Assembly (NCBI RefSeq): GCF_000204195.1
Contig: NZ_AFBG01000023.1
Location: 124,001-188,000 of the forward strand
Direction of reading: 5' to 3'
Length of the DNA: 64,000 bases
Source: Acidovorax radicis N35
Lineage (GTDB): Bacteria > Pseudomonadota > Gammaproteobacteria > Burkholderiales > Burkholderiaceae_C
Shown: positions 1-8,689 of the stretch, in pieces
How the letters are laid out: each line of letters starts with the position of its first letter
How positions within the stretch are numbered: position 1 is the first letter of the stretch
Notes under the pieces: model-generated
The model's database searches: none
What the model was told of the DNA's origin: nothing
Seen by the model: the letters and a program-made list of their open reading frames with translations, nothing else
Translations under genes and position numbers: made by a program

Positions 1-33
1 CAAGGCGGGCACGGATAAAAGACTCTCAGCCTC

Positions 34-513
34 TCAGGCCTCCGTGTCCTCGGCCACGTCGCTGTCCGCGCTCTCCAGCACCTCGGCATGCTTGACGATG
101 GTCACCGGCACCGGGCTGGAATGCGCCACCTCCTGCGACACCGAACCCAGCAGTGCGCTGGTGATAGCGCCCTGGCCCTTCGCGCCGATGATGACCATGT
201 CGCAGCCCGAGCGCTCGATCATGTCCACCAGCGTGTGGGCCACATCGCCCACGCCCACATCGGTTTCGTACGCGACCCCGGCGGCATCCAGCAGCGCCCG
301 CGCCGACGCCATGAGATGGTCACCCGCCTCCAGGCTGGCCGCGGCGATCAGGTCGGGGTCGCGCGTGGTCACCAGTTCGTACAGGGTGGCGGGTTCCTGC
401 ACATTGGCCAGGACCACGCTGGCCTTCAGGCCCTGGCCCACCAGCGCCAGCGCGTGGTGCACGCCATCCAGCGCGAGTTCGGAGCCGTCCACGGCGATGA
501 GGATCTTGAGCAT
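34..513 (-). CDS. Universal stress protein, UspA family
   Basis: This 159-residue, single-domain cytoplasmic protein of the Usp fold starts MLKILIAVDGSE, the typical first beta strand with the ATP-contacting Asp. Near residues 111-126 it has the nucleotide-binding signature G-2x-G-9x-G(S/T), seen as GAKG followed by nine residues and GS. That places it in the ATP-binding UspA/UP12 subgroup. The start is preceded by an AAGGAG ribosome site. It is divergent from tgt, with about 100 bp between them. The acidic tail (SADSDVAEDTEA) is the only unusual part. The family helps survival under starvation or oxidative stress; the specific partner is unknown. Confidence 0.92.
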   Translation of the reverse strand: MLKILIAVDGSELALDGVHHALALVGQGLKASVVLANVQEPATLYELVTTRDPDLIAAASLEAGDHLMASARALLDAAGVAYETDVGVGDVAHTLVDMIERSGCDMVIIGAKGQGAITSALLGSVSQEVAHSSPVPVTIVKHAEVLESADSDVAEDTEA

Positions 514-547
514 GGTGTTCTCCTTGAGTCAGTGAAGACCAGTGTAG

Positions 548-1795
<1,248 letters not shown>

Positions 1796-1802
1796 GCACG
1801 GT

Positions 1803-1860
1803 CAAAAGCTATAAAAATGCTAGCTATCAGCGCTTTATAAATAAGCGCCAGAGGCCAAAA
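1803..1860 (+). repeat. Dispersed repeat family A, copy 1
   Basis: About 58 bp. The core is AGCGCTTTAT, two bases, then ATAAGCGC (an inverted repeat), with an ATAAAAAT/TAGCTAT block on one side and GAGGCCAAAA on the other. Six related copies occur at 8630, 20457, 28525, 37020, 39541 and 58330. This copy lies directly between tgt and the next gene and contains that gene's only plausible Shine-Dalgarno (GAGG at 1851-1854). Confidence 0.8.
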
Positions 1861-1862
1861 TC

Positions 1863-2372
1863 ATTCAAAAATTCCTGCACCACCTCCTGCGCTGGCCTGC
1901 GCGCATACTGACCGGCCTGGGCAGCGGGCTGCTGGCCCTGCTGATCCTGTTCGAGGAATGGGGCTGGGTACCGCTGCAGCAGTTGCTGGCACGCATTGGC
2001 CGCTGGCCAGGCCTGCGCTGGATCGAAGGCTGCGTGCGCGCCCTGCCGCCGTGGGCGGCGGTGGCCGTGTTTGCGTTGCCCACGGCCCTGTTGCTGCCCA
2101 TCAAGCTGCTGGCCCTGTGGGCGGTGGGCCGGGGGCATGTGGTGCTGGGCATGCTGGTGATCGTGCTGGCCAAGGTGGTGGGCACCGCCGTGGTGGCGCG
2201 GCTGTTCACGCTGACGCAGCCAGCACTCATGCAGTTGCACTGGTTTGCCTGGACCTATGCGCGCTGGATGCGCCTCAAGCACACCGTGCTGGAGCGTGCC
2301 CGTGCCTCGTGGGCCTGGCGCGTGGCGCGGGTCATCCGGCGGCAGTGGGCGCAACGCTGGCGCCGCCGCTGA
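1863..2372 (+). CDS. Small membrane protein with basic C-terminus, start uncertain
   Basis: The open frame begins after a stop at 1842 and contains no ATG before the conserved-looking region. From ATT at 1863 it reads IQKFLHHLLRWPARI and gives 169 residues. TTG at 1983 would give 129. The ATT lies eight bases after GAGG, so initiation at ATT is plausible. Hydrophobic segments lie near residues 16-30 and 63-110, and the last 35 residues are Arg/Trp-rich, as in a cytoplasmic amphipathic tail. I do not recognise the family. Codon use is like the neighbours, so the frame is probably real. The upstream end may have been reshaped by the repeat that borders it. Confidence 0.6.
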   Translation: MQKFLHHLLRWPARILTGLGSGLLALLILFEEWGWVPLQQLLARIGRWPGLRWIEGCVRALPPWAAVAVFALPTALLLPIKLLALWAVGRGHVVLGMLVIVLAKVVGTAVVARLFTLTQPALMQLHWFAWTYARWMRLKHTVLERARASWAWRVARVIRRQWAQRWRRR

Positions 2373-2479
2373 GCACTGCGGGAGTTCACGGTAGCGCCTG
2401 TCGCCCCATTCCAGCCAAGATATACAGACATGGTCCACCGCCGCCTGGGACCACAACCAAACCGCCATTGCTCCGCGAC

Positions 2480-3622
2480 ATGGGCCTCCAGCTTGATCTC
2501 CCCACCGTCCTCCTGCTCTACAAGACCGCCCTGGTGGCCGGTGCGCTGAGCATCTTTCACGTCAGCCGGCATTCGTGCCGACCCCAGGGGCTCAAGCCGC
2601 TGGCGGTGGCCTACCTGCTGCTGGCCATAGGGGCCGAACTGGCGGGCCGGGGCGAATACCTGGTGCTGCCCGACTGGCTCTGGACCCACACCAGCCTGCT
2701 GCTGGGGACGGTCGGCTACCCCCTCTTCTGGGCGGGCATGCGGGCATTGAGCGGGCGCAGGCGCATCCCGATGGCGGTGCTCGTCCTGGTCCCCGGTGGC
2801 TGGCTGGTGCTGGGCCTGGTCACGCAGTTTCCGCTGGACAATCTGCTGCGCGCTGGCGCCTTTCACATCACCGCCGCCGTGGCCCTGGTCGGATCGGCCC
2901 ACGAGGTATGGCGTGATCACCGCACGGAACCGCTGCCGTCCCGCCCCCTGCTGGCAGGGCTTCTTCTGCTCAGCGCCAGCATCTTTGCGTTGCGCCTGTT
3001 GTACATCGCCACCGACAACGCAAGTTCCGCAGGATTTGCCCGGGCCTTCTATGTGCAGATGTTCTGCCACTTCGGCATCGCACTCATGGTTTCTTCGCTC
3101 TCCAGCGAGCGGGCCGCAGTGCGCCTGGAACGGGTGGCGCAAACCGACACGCTCACGGGCGCGGGCAACCGCCGCTGGGCCACGTCGATGCTGCCCGCGC
3201 GACTGCCGGCGGGCAGCGCCATCGCGCAGCTCGACCTGGACCACTTCAAGCGCATCAATGACCGCTTTGGCCATGCGGCGGGCGACCGCGTGCTCGTCGC
3301 CTCGGCCCAAGCCCTGCGCAGCCAGCTGCGCGACTCGGACCTGCTGGCCCGCATGGGTGGCGAAGAATTCCTGGTCTATCTGCCAGACGCCACGGCCAGC
3401 GATGCGGCCGCCGTCGCGCAGCGGCTGTGCGCAGCCGTGGAACAGATCCGGCTGTCCGAGCAGGGCGAGGACATCCCCGTCACCGTCAGCATTGGACTGG
3501 CCTGCGTGAACTCCGGTGGCGGAACCTGGGTCGACTGGCTGGGCGCGGCCGACCGGGCGCTGTACGACGCCAAGCGCGCTGGCCGCAACCGTGTCGTGGT
3601 GACGCACGAGCGCACGGCCTGA
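2480..3622 (+). CDS. Membrane-bound diguanylate cyclase (GGDEF)
   Basis: 380 residues that make cyclic di-GMP from GTP. The first ~200 residues hold about seven hydrophobic helices, an unassigned membrane sensor domain. The GGDEF domain covers about 215-375, beginning TDTLTGAGNRR and DLDHFKRINDRFGH. The active-site motif is GGEEF, near residue 295. An RDSD (RxxD) sits exactly five residues before it, so the product-inhibition I-site is intact. No EAL or HD-GYP domain is present. A TTG at 2468 is an alternative start. It precedes a PAS-LuxR gene and a second GGDEF gene on the same strand. Confidence 0.9.
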   Translation: MGLQLDLPTVLLLYKTALVAGALSIFHVSRHSCRPQGLKPLAVAYLLLAIGAELAGRGEYLVLPDWLWTHTSLLLGTVGYPLFWAGMRALSGRRRIPMAVLVLVPGGWLVLGLVTQFPLDNLLRAGAFHITAAVALVGSAHEVWRDHRTEPLPSRPLLAGLLLLSASIFALRLLYIATDNASSAGFARAFYVQMFCHFGIALMVSSLSSERAAVRLERVAQTDTLTGAGNRRWATSMLPARLPAGSAIAQLDLDHFKRINDRFGHAAGDRVLVASAQALRSQLRDSDLLARMGGEEFLVYLPDATASDAAAVAQRLCAAVEQIRLSEQGEDIPVTVSIGLACVNSGGGTWVDWLGAADRALYDAKRAGRNRVVVTHERTA

Positions 3623-3626
3623 ACCG

Positions 3627-3644
3627 GCCCTGGTTCCCCAGGGC
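3627..3644 (+). terminator. Short hairpin after the GGDEF gene
   Basis: GCCCTGG and CCAGGGC flank a TTCC loop, starting five bases after the stop codon. There is no T run, so it may be only a weak terminator or 3' stabiliser. Confidence 0.35.
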
Positions 3645-3677
3645 TGTGCCCATTGGCCTGCGGCAGAATCGCACCCC

Positions 3678-4247
3678 ATGCCCGCACCACCCTTTACCAC
3701 CCCGACCGAAGCGCTGGAGCTGGCTTTCAACTTGGCCCCGGTGGGCATGTGCGTGACGCGCGAACGCAGCATCGAGATCTGCAACGACGCCTTTGCCCAC
3801 ATGTTCGGCCACGAACTGGCCGACCTGCTGGGCCAGCCGCTGGCGCCGCTGTACCCCTCGTTCGACGAGTTCACCCACACCGGCCACCTGGGCCTGCAGG
3901 CCATGAAGGATTCGGGGGCCTATGCCGACGAGCGCATCATGCGGCGGCGCGACGGATCGCTGTTCTGGTGCCACGTGGTGGGCCGTACGCTGGACCGGGC
4001 AGACCCGTTTGCCCGTGCGGTATGGATGTTCGAGGACATCTCGCACCGCCGCCCCGTCAGCACACCGCTGACCCTGCGCGAGCGCGAAATCGCCCAGCAC
4101 ATCGTCACCGGCGCCACCAGCAAGCAGATCGGGCGCTACCTGAACATCAGCCACCGCACGGTGGACGCCCACCGCGCACGGCTCATGCGCAAGCTGGGGG
4201 CCAGCAGCACGGGCGAACTCGTGGCGCTGCTGCTGGGCAGCGCCTAG
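3678..4247 (+). CDS. PAS-domain LuxR-type transcription regulator
   Basis: 189 residues. Residues 10-115 look like a PAS sensor (FNLAPVGMCVTRERSIEICNDAF ... DGSLFWCHVVG). Residues 125-185 are a LuxR/GerE helix-turn-helix with the usual LTLREREIAQHI start and SKQIGRYLNISHRTVDAHRAR recognition region. There is no receiver domain, so the input is the PAS ligand or a redox or small-molecule signal rather than phosphorylation. Short proteins of this design resemble PAS-LuxR regulators widely found in Burkholderiales. The target is unknown; the flanking cyclases suggest, but do not prove, a link to cyclic di-GMP. Confidence 0.85.
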   Translation: MPAPPFTTPTEALELAFNLAPVGMCVTRERSIEICNDAFAHMFGHELADLLGQPLAPLYPSFDEFTHTGHLGLQAMKDSGAYADERIMRRRDGSLFWCHVVGRTLDRADPFARAVWMFEDISHRRPVSTPLTLREREIAQHIVTGATSKQIGRYLNISHRTVDAHRARLMRKLGASSTGELVALLLGSA

Positions 4248-4253
4248 TATCGC

Positions 4254-4399
4254 GTTGCATGCTTGACGGCACATTCAAAACCGATGGATTTTTGGCCAGG
4301 GCAAGGCGCAAACCACAGCGATACCCGCAGGTATCGCGCGGATTTGCGACACAGCTCTGGCCGAAAAGACGCGGTTTTAAGTGCCGGATAGCGTGCAAC
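4254..4399. repeat. 146-bp nested inverted-repeat element
   Basis: The outer arms (about 4254-4283 and 4371-4399) are imperfect reverse complements, both beginning GTTGCA and sharing CGGCAC and AAAACCG. Inside, GGCCAG near 4294 pairs with CTGGCC near 4357. At the centre GCGATACC (4318-4325) pairs perfectly with GGTATCGC (4330-4337) around a CGCA loop. The whole stretch can fold into one long cruciform or RNA hairpin. It fills most of the 307-bp gap between two plus-strand genes and contains no convincing gene. It resembles a MITE or large REP-type element; I see no other copy in the window. Confidence 0.7.
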
Positions 4400-4554
4400 A
4401 CCACACTACCCATAGAGTGAAAACCTTCCCCGGCCCACCCGGAGATCGTCAACAATTGTTTCTGAAGGTTGCGCAGCAGCGTTCCCAACACACCCGGCCC
4501 GGGGACAATCGGCAGGGACCTGGGCGCCGCCCCGCCGCCCCCTGCAGCCCACCT

Positions 4555-5967
4555 ATGTACCGCCCTTTTGTGATCCACCGACCCCTTTCGCCGCCCATGG
4601 CCTGGCTGGGGTTGGCACTGCTGATCTTTGCCGCCTGCCTGGTGGGCATCTTTGCGCGGCCCATCGGCTTTCTGTCGGCCTTCTGGCCCGCCAATGCGCT
4701 GCTGCTCGGGCTGCTGGTGCGCTACCCCACGCTGGCGCGCCCACCGGCCTGGGTGGCGGCCGCCGTGGGCTATGTGGCGGCAGATCTGGTGACGGGCAGC
4801 CACTGGGGCATGGCTCTGTGGCTCAATGCGGCCAACCTGCTGGGCGCCACGGCGGGCTGGCTGGTGCTGCGCCGGCTGGACGAAGGCATCCGGCGCCTGC
4901 AGCGCACCGTGTCGGCGCTCTACCTGCTGCTCGCTGCGCTGGCCGCCAGTGCTGTGGGGGCGCTGGCGGGCTGTGGCGCCGCGCCGGTCTACTTCAACAC
5001 CCCATGGACCGACCTGCTGTCGCTGTGGTTCAGCACCGAACTCATGAACTACATGCTCATCGTGCCGGTGGTGCTGGCTGCGCCGCGCGCAGATGCCCCG
5101 CCCCCCGCGCCGCAGGGCGGTCTGCAGGGTGTGCCAGTGTTCTGGCGCCTGGCCCCCGTCAGCTCGCTGCTGCTGGCCGAGGGCGTACGCACGGTGATCG
5201 GCGGGCCTGGCATGCTGGCCTTTGTGGTGCCGGGGCTGCTGTGGTGCGCGCTCAGCTACAGCCCCTTCATTTCCAGCCTGTTGTCGCTGGTGGTGTGCCT
5301 GTGGACCATGGCCGGGGTGGCCACTGGCGTGCTCAACTTCACACCCGCGCATGCCAGCGATGTGTTCTCGCTGCGCGTGGGCGTCACGCTGCTGGCGCTG
5401 GGGCCGCTGGCTGTGGCCTGCGCCAGTGCCGCACGCGCCGAGGCCCTGCGCCGCCTGGACCACGCAGTGCGCCACGACGACCTGACCGGGGTGCTCGCGC
5501 GGCGCGCGTTCCTGGAGCAGGGTGAGCGGCTGGTGGCACGCTACCAGCGCGAATCCGCCGGGTTGGCGGTGCTGATGGTGGACGTGGACCATTTCAAGCA
5601 GGTCAACGACCAGCTGGGGCACGGTGCGGGCGACCAGCTCCTGATTGGCATCGCCCAGGCCATGACCAGTGCGCTGCGCCCCCAGGACGTGCTGGGCCGC
5701 CTGGGCGGCGAGGAGTTTGCGGTAGTGCTGCCCGATGCCTCGCCCGCCGAGGCGCATGCGATTGCAGAACGGCTGCGCAAGGTGGTGGAACAGTTGCCCT
5801 TTGGCGCCGAAGGCGGTGCCCCGCAACACCACGCCACGGTCAGCGTCGGCCTGGTGCACAGCGCCAGCCTGGGCGGCGATTCCGACATGGAAATGCTGCT
5901 GCTCGCCGCCGATGCTGCGCTCTACCGGGCCAAGGCCCAAGGGCGCAACCAGGTGATGATGGGGTAA
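4555..5967 (+). CDS. MASE1-like membrane diguanylate cyclase (GGDEF)
   Basis: 470 residues. The N-terminal ~290 residues are mostly membrane helices. The FWPANALLLGLLVRYP segment is characteristic of MASE1 sensor domains. The GGDEF domain (about 300-465) has DDLTGVLARRAF, DVDHFKQVNDQLGHGAGD and the catalytic GGEEF. RPQD five residues upstream forms an intact inhibitory I-site. ATG 4555 is chosen because the membrane domain starts right after it; the frame is open further upstream into the hairpin element. No degradation domain is attached. Its substrate is GTP and its product cyclic di-GMP. Confidence 0.9.
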   Translation: MYRPFVIHRPLSPPMAWLGLALLIFAACLVGIFARPIGFLSAFWPANALLLGLLVRYPTLARPPAWVAAAVGYVAADLVTGSHWGMALWLNAANLLGATAGWLVLRRLDEGIRRLQRTVSALYLLLAALAASAVGALAGCGAAPVYFNTPWTDLLSLWFSTELMNYMLIVPVVLAAPRADAPPPAPQGGLQGVPVFWRLAPVSSLLLAEGVRTVIGGPGMLAFVVPGLLWCALSYSPFISSLLSLVVCLWTMAGVATGVLNFTPAHASDVFSLRVGVTLLALGPLAVACASAARAEALRRLDHAVRHDDLTGVLARRAFLEQGERLVARYQRESAGLAVLMVDVDHFKQVNDQLGHGAGDQLLIGIAQAMTSALRPQDVLGRLGGEEFAVVLPDASPAEAHAIAERLRKVVEQLPFGAEGGAPQHHATVSVGLVHSASLGGDSDMEMLLLAADAALYRAKAQGRNQVMMG

Positions 5968-5972
5968 GCCCC

Positions 5973-6002
5973 CAAAGCGGTAAGCCCCAAAAAGCCGCTT
6001 TG
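5973..6002. terminator. Hairpin between convergent genes
   Basis: CAAAGCGG and CCGCTTTG pair perfectly around a 14-base loop, six bases after a stop codon. It lies between the GGDEF gene and the convergent FAD-oxidase gene. There is no T run, so termination is not certain. The rest of the 149-bp gap has a second GC-rich imperfect hairpin around 6019-6052. Confidence 0.4.
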
Positions 6003-6116
6003 CACCTGCGGGCCTGAGGCCGTGCCCGTTTCAGGCGTCGCGGGCGGCACGGTGTGCCCTGAAAAGCCGAAATAGCGTGGGCCGCAAAAGCAGCCCACCC
6101 GCAGCGCCGGTGCACG

Positions 6117-7544
6117 CTACAGATACTGCTTCCACAGCATGTTGGTCATCCGCCCCTCGGGGTCCCAGGCGGCCTTGGTGGCACGAAACCGGTCTGCCTG
6201 CGGGTAGGCCGCCGCGAACTGCGCTTGTGTGGCATGGCGCTGGTAGGGCAGGTAGTAGGTGCCGCCGTGCTGCAGGGCCAGGTCGATCAGCGCACGCGTC
6301 CACAGGCCCACCGCCGTGCGGGCCTCGGGGCTGGTGCCTTGTTTGTAGTACAGCACCCACGAAAACACCTCCTCGCGCGCCCAGGCCATGACGGCATCGG
6401 GGTCGGGCGGCGCGTGGCGCACCGAGATGTTGAGCACCTGCGCACCGTGCTGCTGCAGGATGTGGGCCAAACCCCGCGTGAAAGCGGCGAACCGGGCCAC
6501 GGGCACAAAGTATTCCTGCAGCACATAGGTGGACTGTGCGCGGCTGGCCGGCTCCAAAGAGGCGGCATCCAGGCTGGCCTCGTGGTTGCGCCACACCACG
6601 GGATGTCCACGCAGCAGCGCGGGGCGGACCACCTTGTGCTGCAGCTGGTGGCCGCCCGGCAGCTCCGTCATGGCCCAGATCACGCTCTTGTCTAGGTCAT
6701 ACCGCTGGCCGCGCGGCACCAGGCGCTCGGGCACCGTCACGGGCTTGTCGGTGCGGGTCCAGGTCACCGCAGTGGCGCGGTCAAAGCTGGGGGGCAACAG
6801 GTCGGCGTTGTGCATCACGGCCTGCGCGTTGGCGGCCACCTTGGCGGCAAAGAAACCGGGGTAGTCGTCCAGCGCCACGTGGGCCACGGCGCGCTCCAGG
6901 GCGGTGTTGGCATCCAGGTCCAGCTCCACCTCGGTGATCACGCCCAGCCCGCCATAGCCGCCCAGGGCGGCACGGAACAGGTCAGGGTGCTGCTGGCGGC
7001 TGGCCTCGCGCACGCCTCCGCTGGCCAGCACGATCTGCAGGGCCCGCACGGACGCGCCGATGGGCCCGTGCCCCACATAGCGGCCATGCACGTTCACCGA
7101 CACGGACCCGCCCACCGTGAAGTTCGAATAACTCTGCATGGTGCGCACCGCCAGGTCGTGGGGGTCCAGGTGATCTTGCAGGTCGCGCCAGCGCATGCCG
7201 GCCTGTACGCGCACCTTGCGGCCGGTGGTGTCCAGCCACACCAGCCCCTTCATGCTGCGCATGTCGATGTGCAGGCCGCCCTCCACGCCCACCTGCCCGC
7301 CCATGCTGTAGCGCCCGCCGCCCACGGCCACCGCGCCGGGCCAGTTCTGCACGGCCTGCACCACGTCCTGCACGCTGCCAGGCACCACCACCCGGGATAC
7401 CCGCACGGGGTACAGGCGGGTTACGTTCTCGATCAGCGCCCCGGGAGCGCTGTGGGCCCGCAGCGGCGCCGCGGCCCCCACCAGGCCTGCGGCGGCCAGT
7501 GCACCCAGGAGTTCACGGCGGCGCAGCCCCTTCACGGTGTTCAA
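6117..7544 (-). CDS. Tat-exported FAD-binding oxidase (VAO family)
   Basis: 475 residues. The N-terminus GLRRRELLGALAAAGLVG is a twin-arginine-type signal ending near PLRAHS, so the enzyme is exported folded with its cofactor. Residues ~45-220 form the FAD_binding_4 (PCMH) domain, with VAVGGGRYSMGGQ and SYSNFTVGGSVSVNVHGR as FAD contacts. The rest is a substrate domain ending in YLPYQRHATQ and FRATKAAWDPEGRMTN. The fold is that of vanillyl-alcohol/berberine-bridge/sugar-lactone oxidases; the substrate cannot be read. The His that usually carries covalent FAD is not obvious in the first motif. It lies 12 bp after a zinc-ribbon membrane-protein gene, so the two are probably one operon. Confidence 0.82.
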   Translation of the reverse strand: MNTVKGLRRRELLGALAAAGLVGAAAPLRAHSAPGALIENVTRLYPVRVSRVVVPGSVQDVVQAVQNWPGAVAVGGGRYSMGGQVGVEGGLHIDMRSMKGLVWLDTTGRKVRVQAGMRWRDLQDHLDPHDLAVRTMQSYSNFTVGGSVSVNVHGRYVGHGPIGASVRALQIVLASGGVREASRQQHPDLFRAALGGYGGLGVITEVELDLDANTALERAVAHVALDDYPGFFAAKVAANAQAVMHNADLLPPSFDRATAVTWTRTDKPVTVPERLVPRGQRYDLDKSVIWAMTELPGGHQLQHKVVRPALLRGHPVVWRNHEASLDAASLEPASRAQSTYVLQEYFVPVARFAAFTRGLAHILQQHGAQVLNISVRHAPPDPDAVMAWAREEVFSWVLYYKQGTSPEARTAVGLWTRALIDLALQHGGTYYLPYQRHATQAQFAAAYPQADRFRATKAAWDPEGRMTNMLWKQYL

Positions 7545-7556
7545 GCGTTGCGCCGA

Positions 7557-8612
7557 TCAGTCATCCCGGGCAAGCCGCACGCCGGCACCGGTGCCACAGG
7601 CATGGCAGAACCGCGCAAAAGCGCTCTTGCGGGTGGTGCACTGGCCGCAGTGGTCGAACAGGCCGATGCCGCAGTGCGGGCAAAAGTCGATCTTCTCGTT
7701 CTTGAGGTCCACCGGGCGCTCGCAGCCGGGGCACACGCTTTTGGCCAGGCGGGCCAGGGCCACGTCGTAGCTCAACTCCTTGCGGCGCTCCTGGTCGGGC
7801 AGCGCCTCGGCCAACTTCTGGCGCTCCAGGTAGCGGTTGAGCGCCAGGATGGCGTAGCGCCCCACCAGCGCCGTGATGCCGATGCCCACCACGTAGCGCA
7901 CATAACCGCCGTAACTGGGGAGGTAAGGCACCAGCTCCACGAAGAAGGCGAACAGCGCGAAGAAGATGAAGCCCCATACAAACGGCCAGTAGGTGCCCTT
8001 GCGCTTCTTGGCGAACAGCCAGCCGGCGACCGCCAAGAGCGGCAGGGTGAGGGCCAGGCGGTACAGGAACACGCGCAGCTCCACCTTGCGGCGCTCGGCC
8101 TCCAGCTTGACGTAGCCATCGGCTTCCATGTCGTTCAGGCGCTCCTGCGTGGCTGCCGCTGCCTGGCGTGCGTCCAGCGCGGCCTGCTGCTGCGCCTCGA
8201 CCGCCTGCTGGGTCTTGCGCTCGGCGAGCTTGAGCACGTCCAGCGCCTGGGTGCGCGCCAGGACTTCGGGGTCCTGGTCGGCGCGCTGGGTGGCGTTGCG
8301 CGTGGCCAGCCAGTTGTTGAAGGTCTCGCGCGCGGCCTGCGTTTCGCTGCGGGCCTTGCTGCGCTGCAGCTGGGCCTGGTCCAGCGCGGTCTGCGCATCC
8401 TGCTCGGCCTGGCGCGCGTCCTTGACCTGGGCGCGCAGCCTCTCGGCCGCTGGCTTGTCCAGGAAGTCGTCCACGCGCAGCGGGGTTTCGACCTTGGGCA
8501 AATCGCCCACGATGGTGCCGCCCAGGCCGATGAGGAAGCTGGCAAACACCAGCGCCACCAGCCACAGGCCACGGCGAAACCATTTTTCGGACAGCCGAAG
8601 CGATTTGCTCAT
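7557..8612 (-). CDS. Membrane protein with coiled coil and C-terminal zinc ribbons
   Basis: 351 residues, no characterised family recognised. Order: one N-terminal membrane helix (17-36), a long Ala/Gln/Arg-rich coiled coil (about 55-185), three or four membrane helices (about 190-265), then a cytoplasmic tail. The tail has four CxxC pairs (CPGCERP, CPHCGIG, CGQC, CHACG), that is two zinc ribbons. Zinc-ribbon tails on inner-membrane proteins often act as assembly or interaction modules. The ATG is followed by SKSLRLSEKW. It is the first gene of a likely pair with the Tat-exported oxidase downstream. A family A repeat lies just upstream. Confidence 0.75.
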   Translation of the reverse strand: MSKSLRLSEKWFRRGLWLVALVFASFLIGLGGTIVGDLPKVETPLRVDDFLDKPAAERLRAQVKDARQAEQDAQTALDQAQLQRSKARSETQAARETFNNWLATRNATQRADQDPEVLARTQALDVLKLAERKTQQAVEAQQQAALDARQAAAATQERLNDMEADGYVKLEAERRKVELRVFLYRLALTLPLLAVAGWLFAKKRKGTYWPFVWGFIFFALFAFFVELVPYLPSYGGYVRYVVGIGITALVGRYAILALNRYLERQKLAEALPDQERRKELSYDVALARLAKSVCPGCERPVDLKNEKIDFCPHCGIGLFDHCGQCTTRKSAFARFCHACGTGAGVRLARDD

Positions 8613-8629
8613 GATCGTTTCCCTCAGGA

Positions 8630-8687
8630 AATGCTATGCATTTGATAGCTATTAGCGCTTCTCCATAAAGCGCTGAAGGCCATTTTT
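8630..8687 (-). repeat. Dispersed repeat family A, copy 2
   Basis: Core AGCGCTTCTC ... ATAAAGCGCT, with TAGCTAT on one side and GAAGGCCATTTTTA on the other. It fills the gap between the DUF2145 stop and the start of the zinc-ribbon gene. Confidence 0.78.
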
Positions 8688-8689
8688 AT

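Noticed and set aside
4254-4399. Retron or other reverse-transcriptase-linked RNA
   Set aside because: The hairpin is suggestive, but no reverse transcriptase or effector gene is nearby.
4183-5940. Long minus-strand open frame over the MASE1-GGDEF gene
   Set aside because: Shadow of a clear GGDEF gene in GC-rich DNA; Gln/His-rich, with no domain recognisable.
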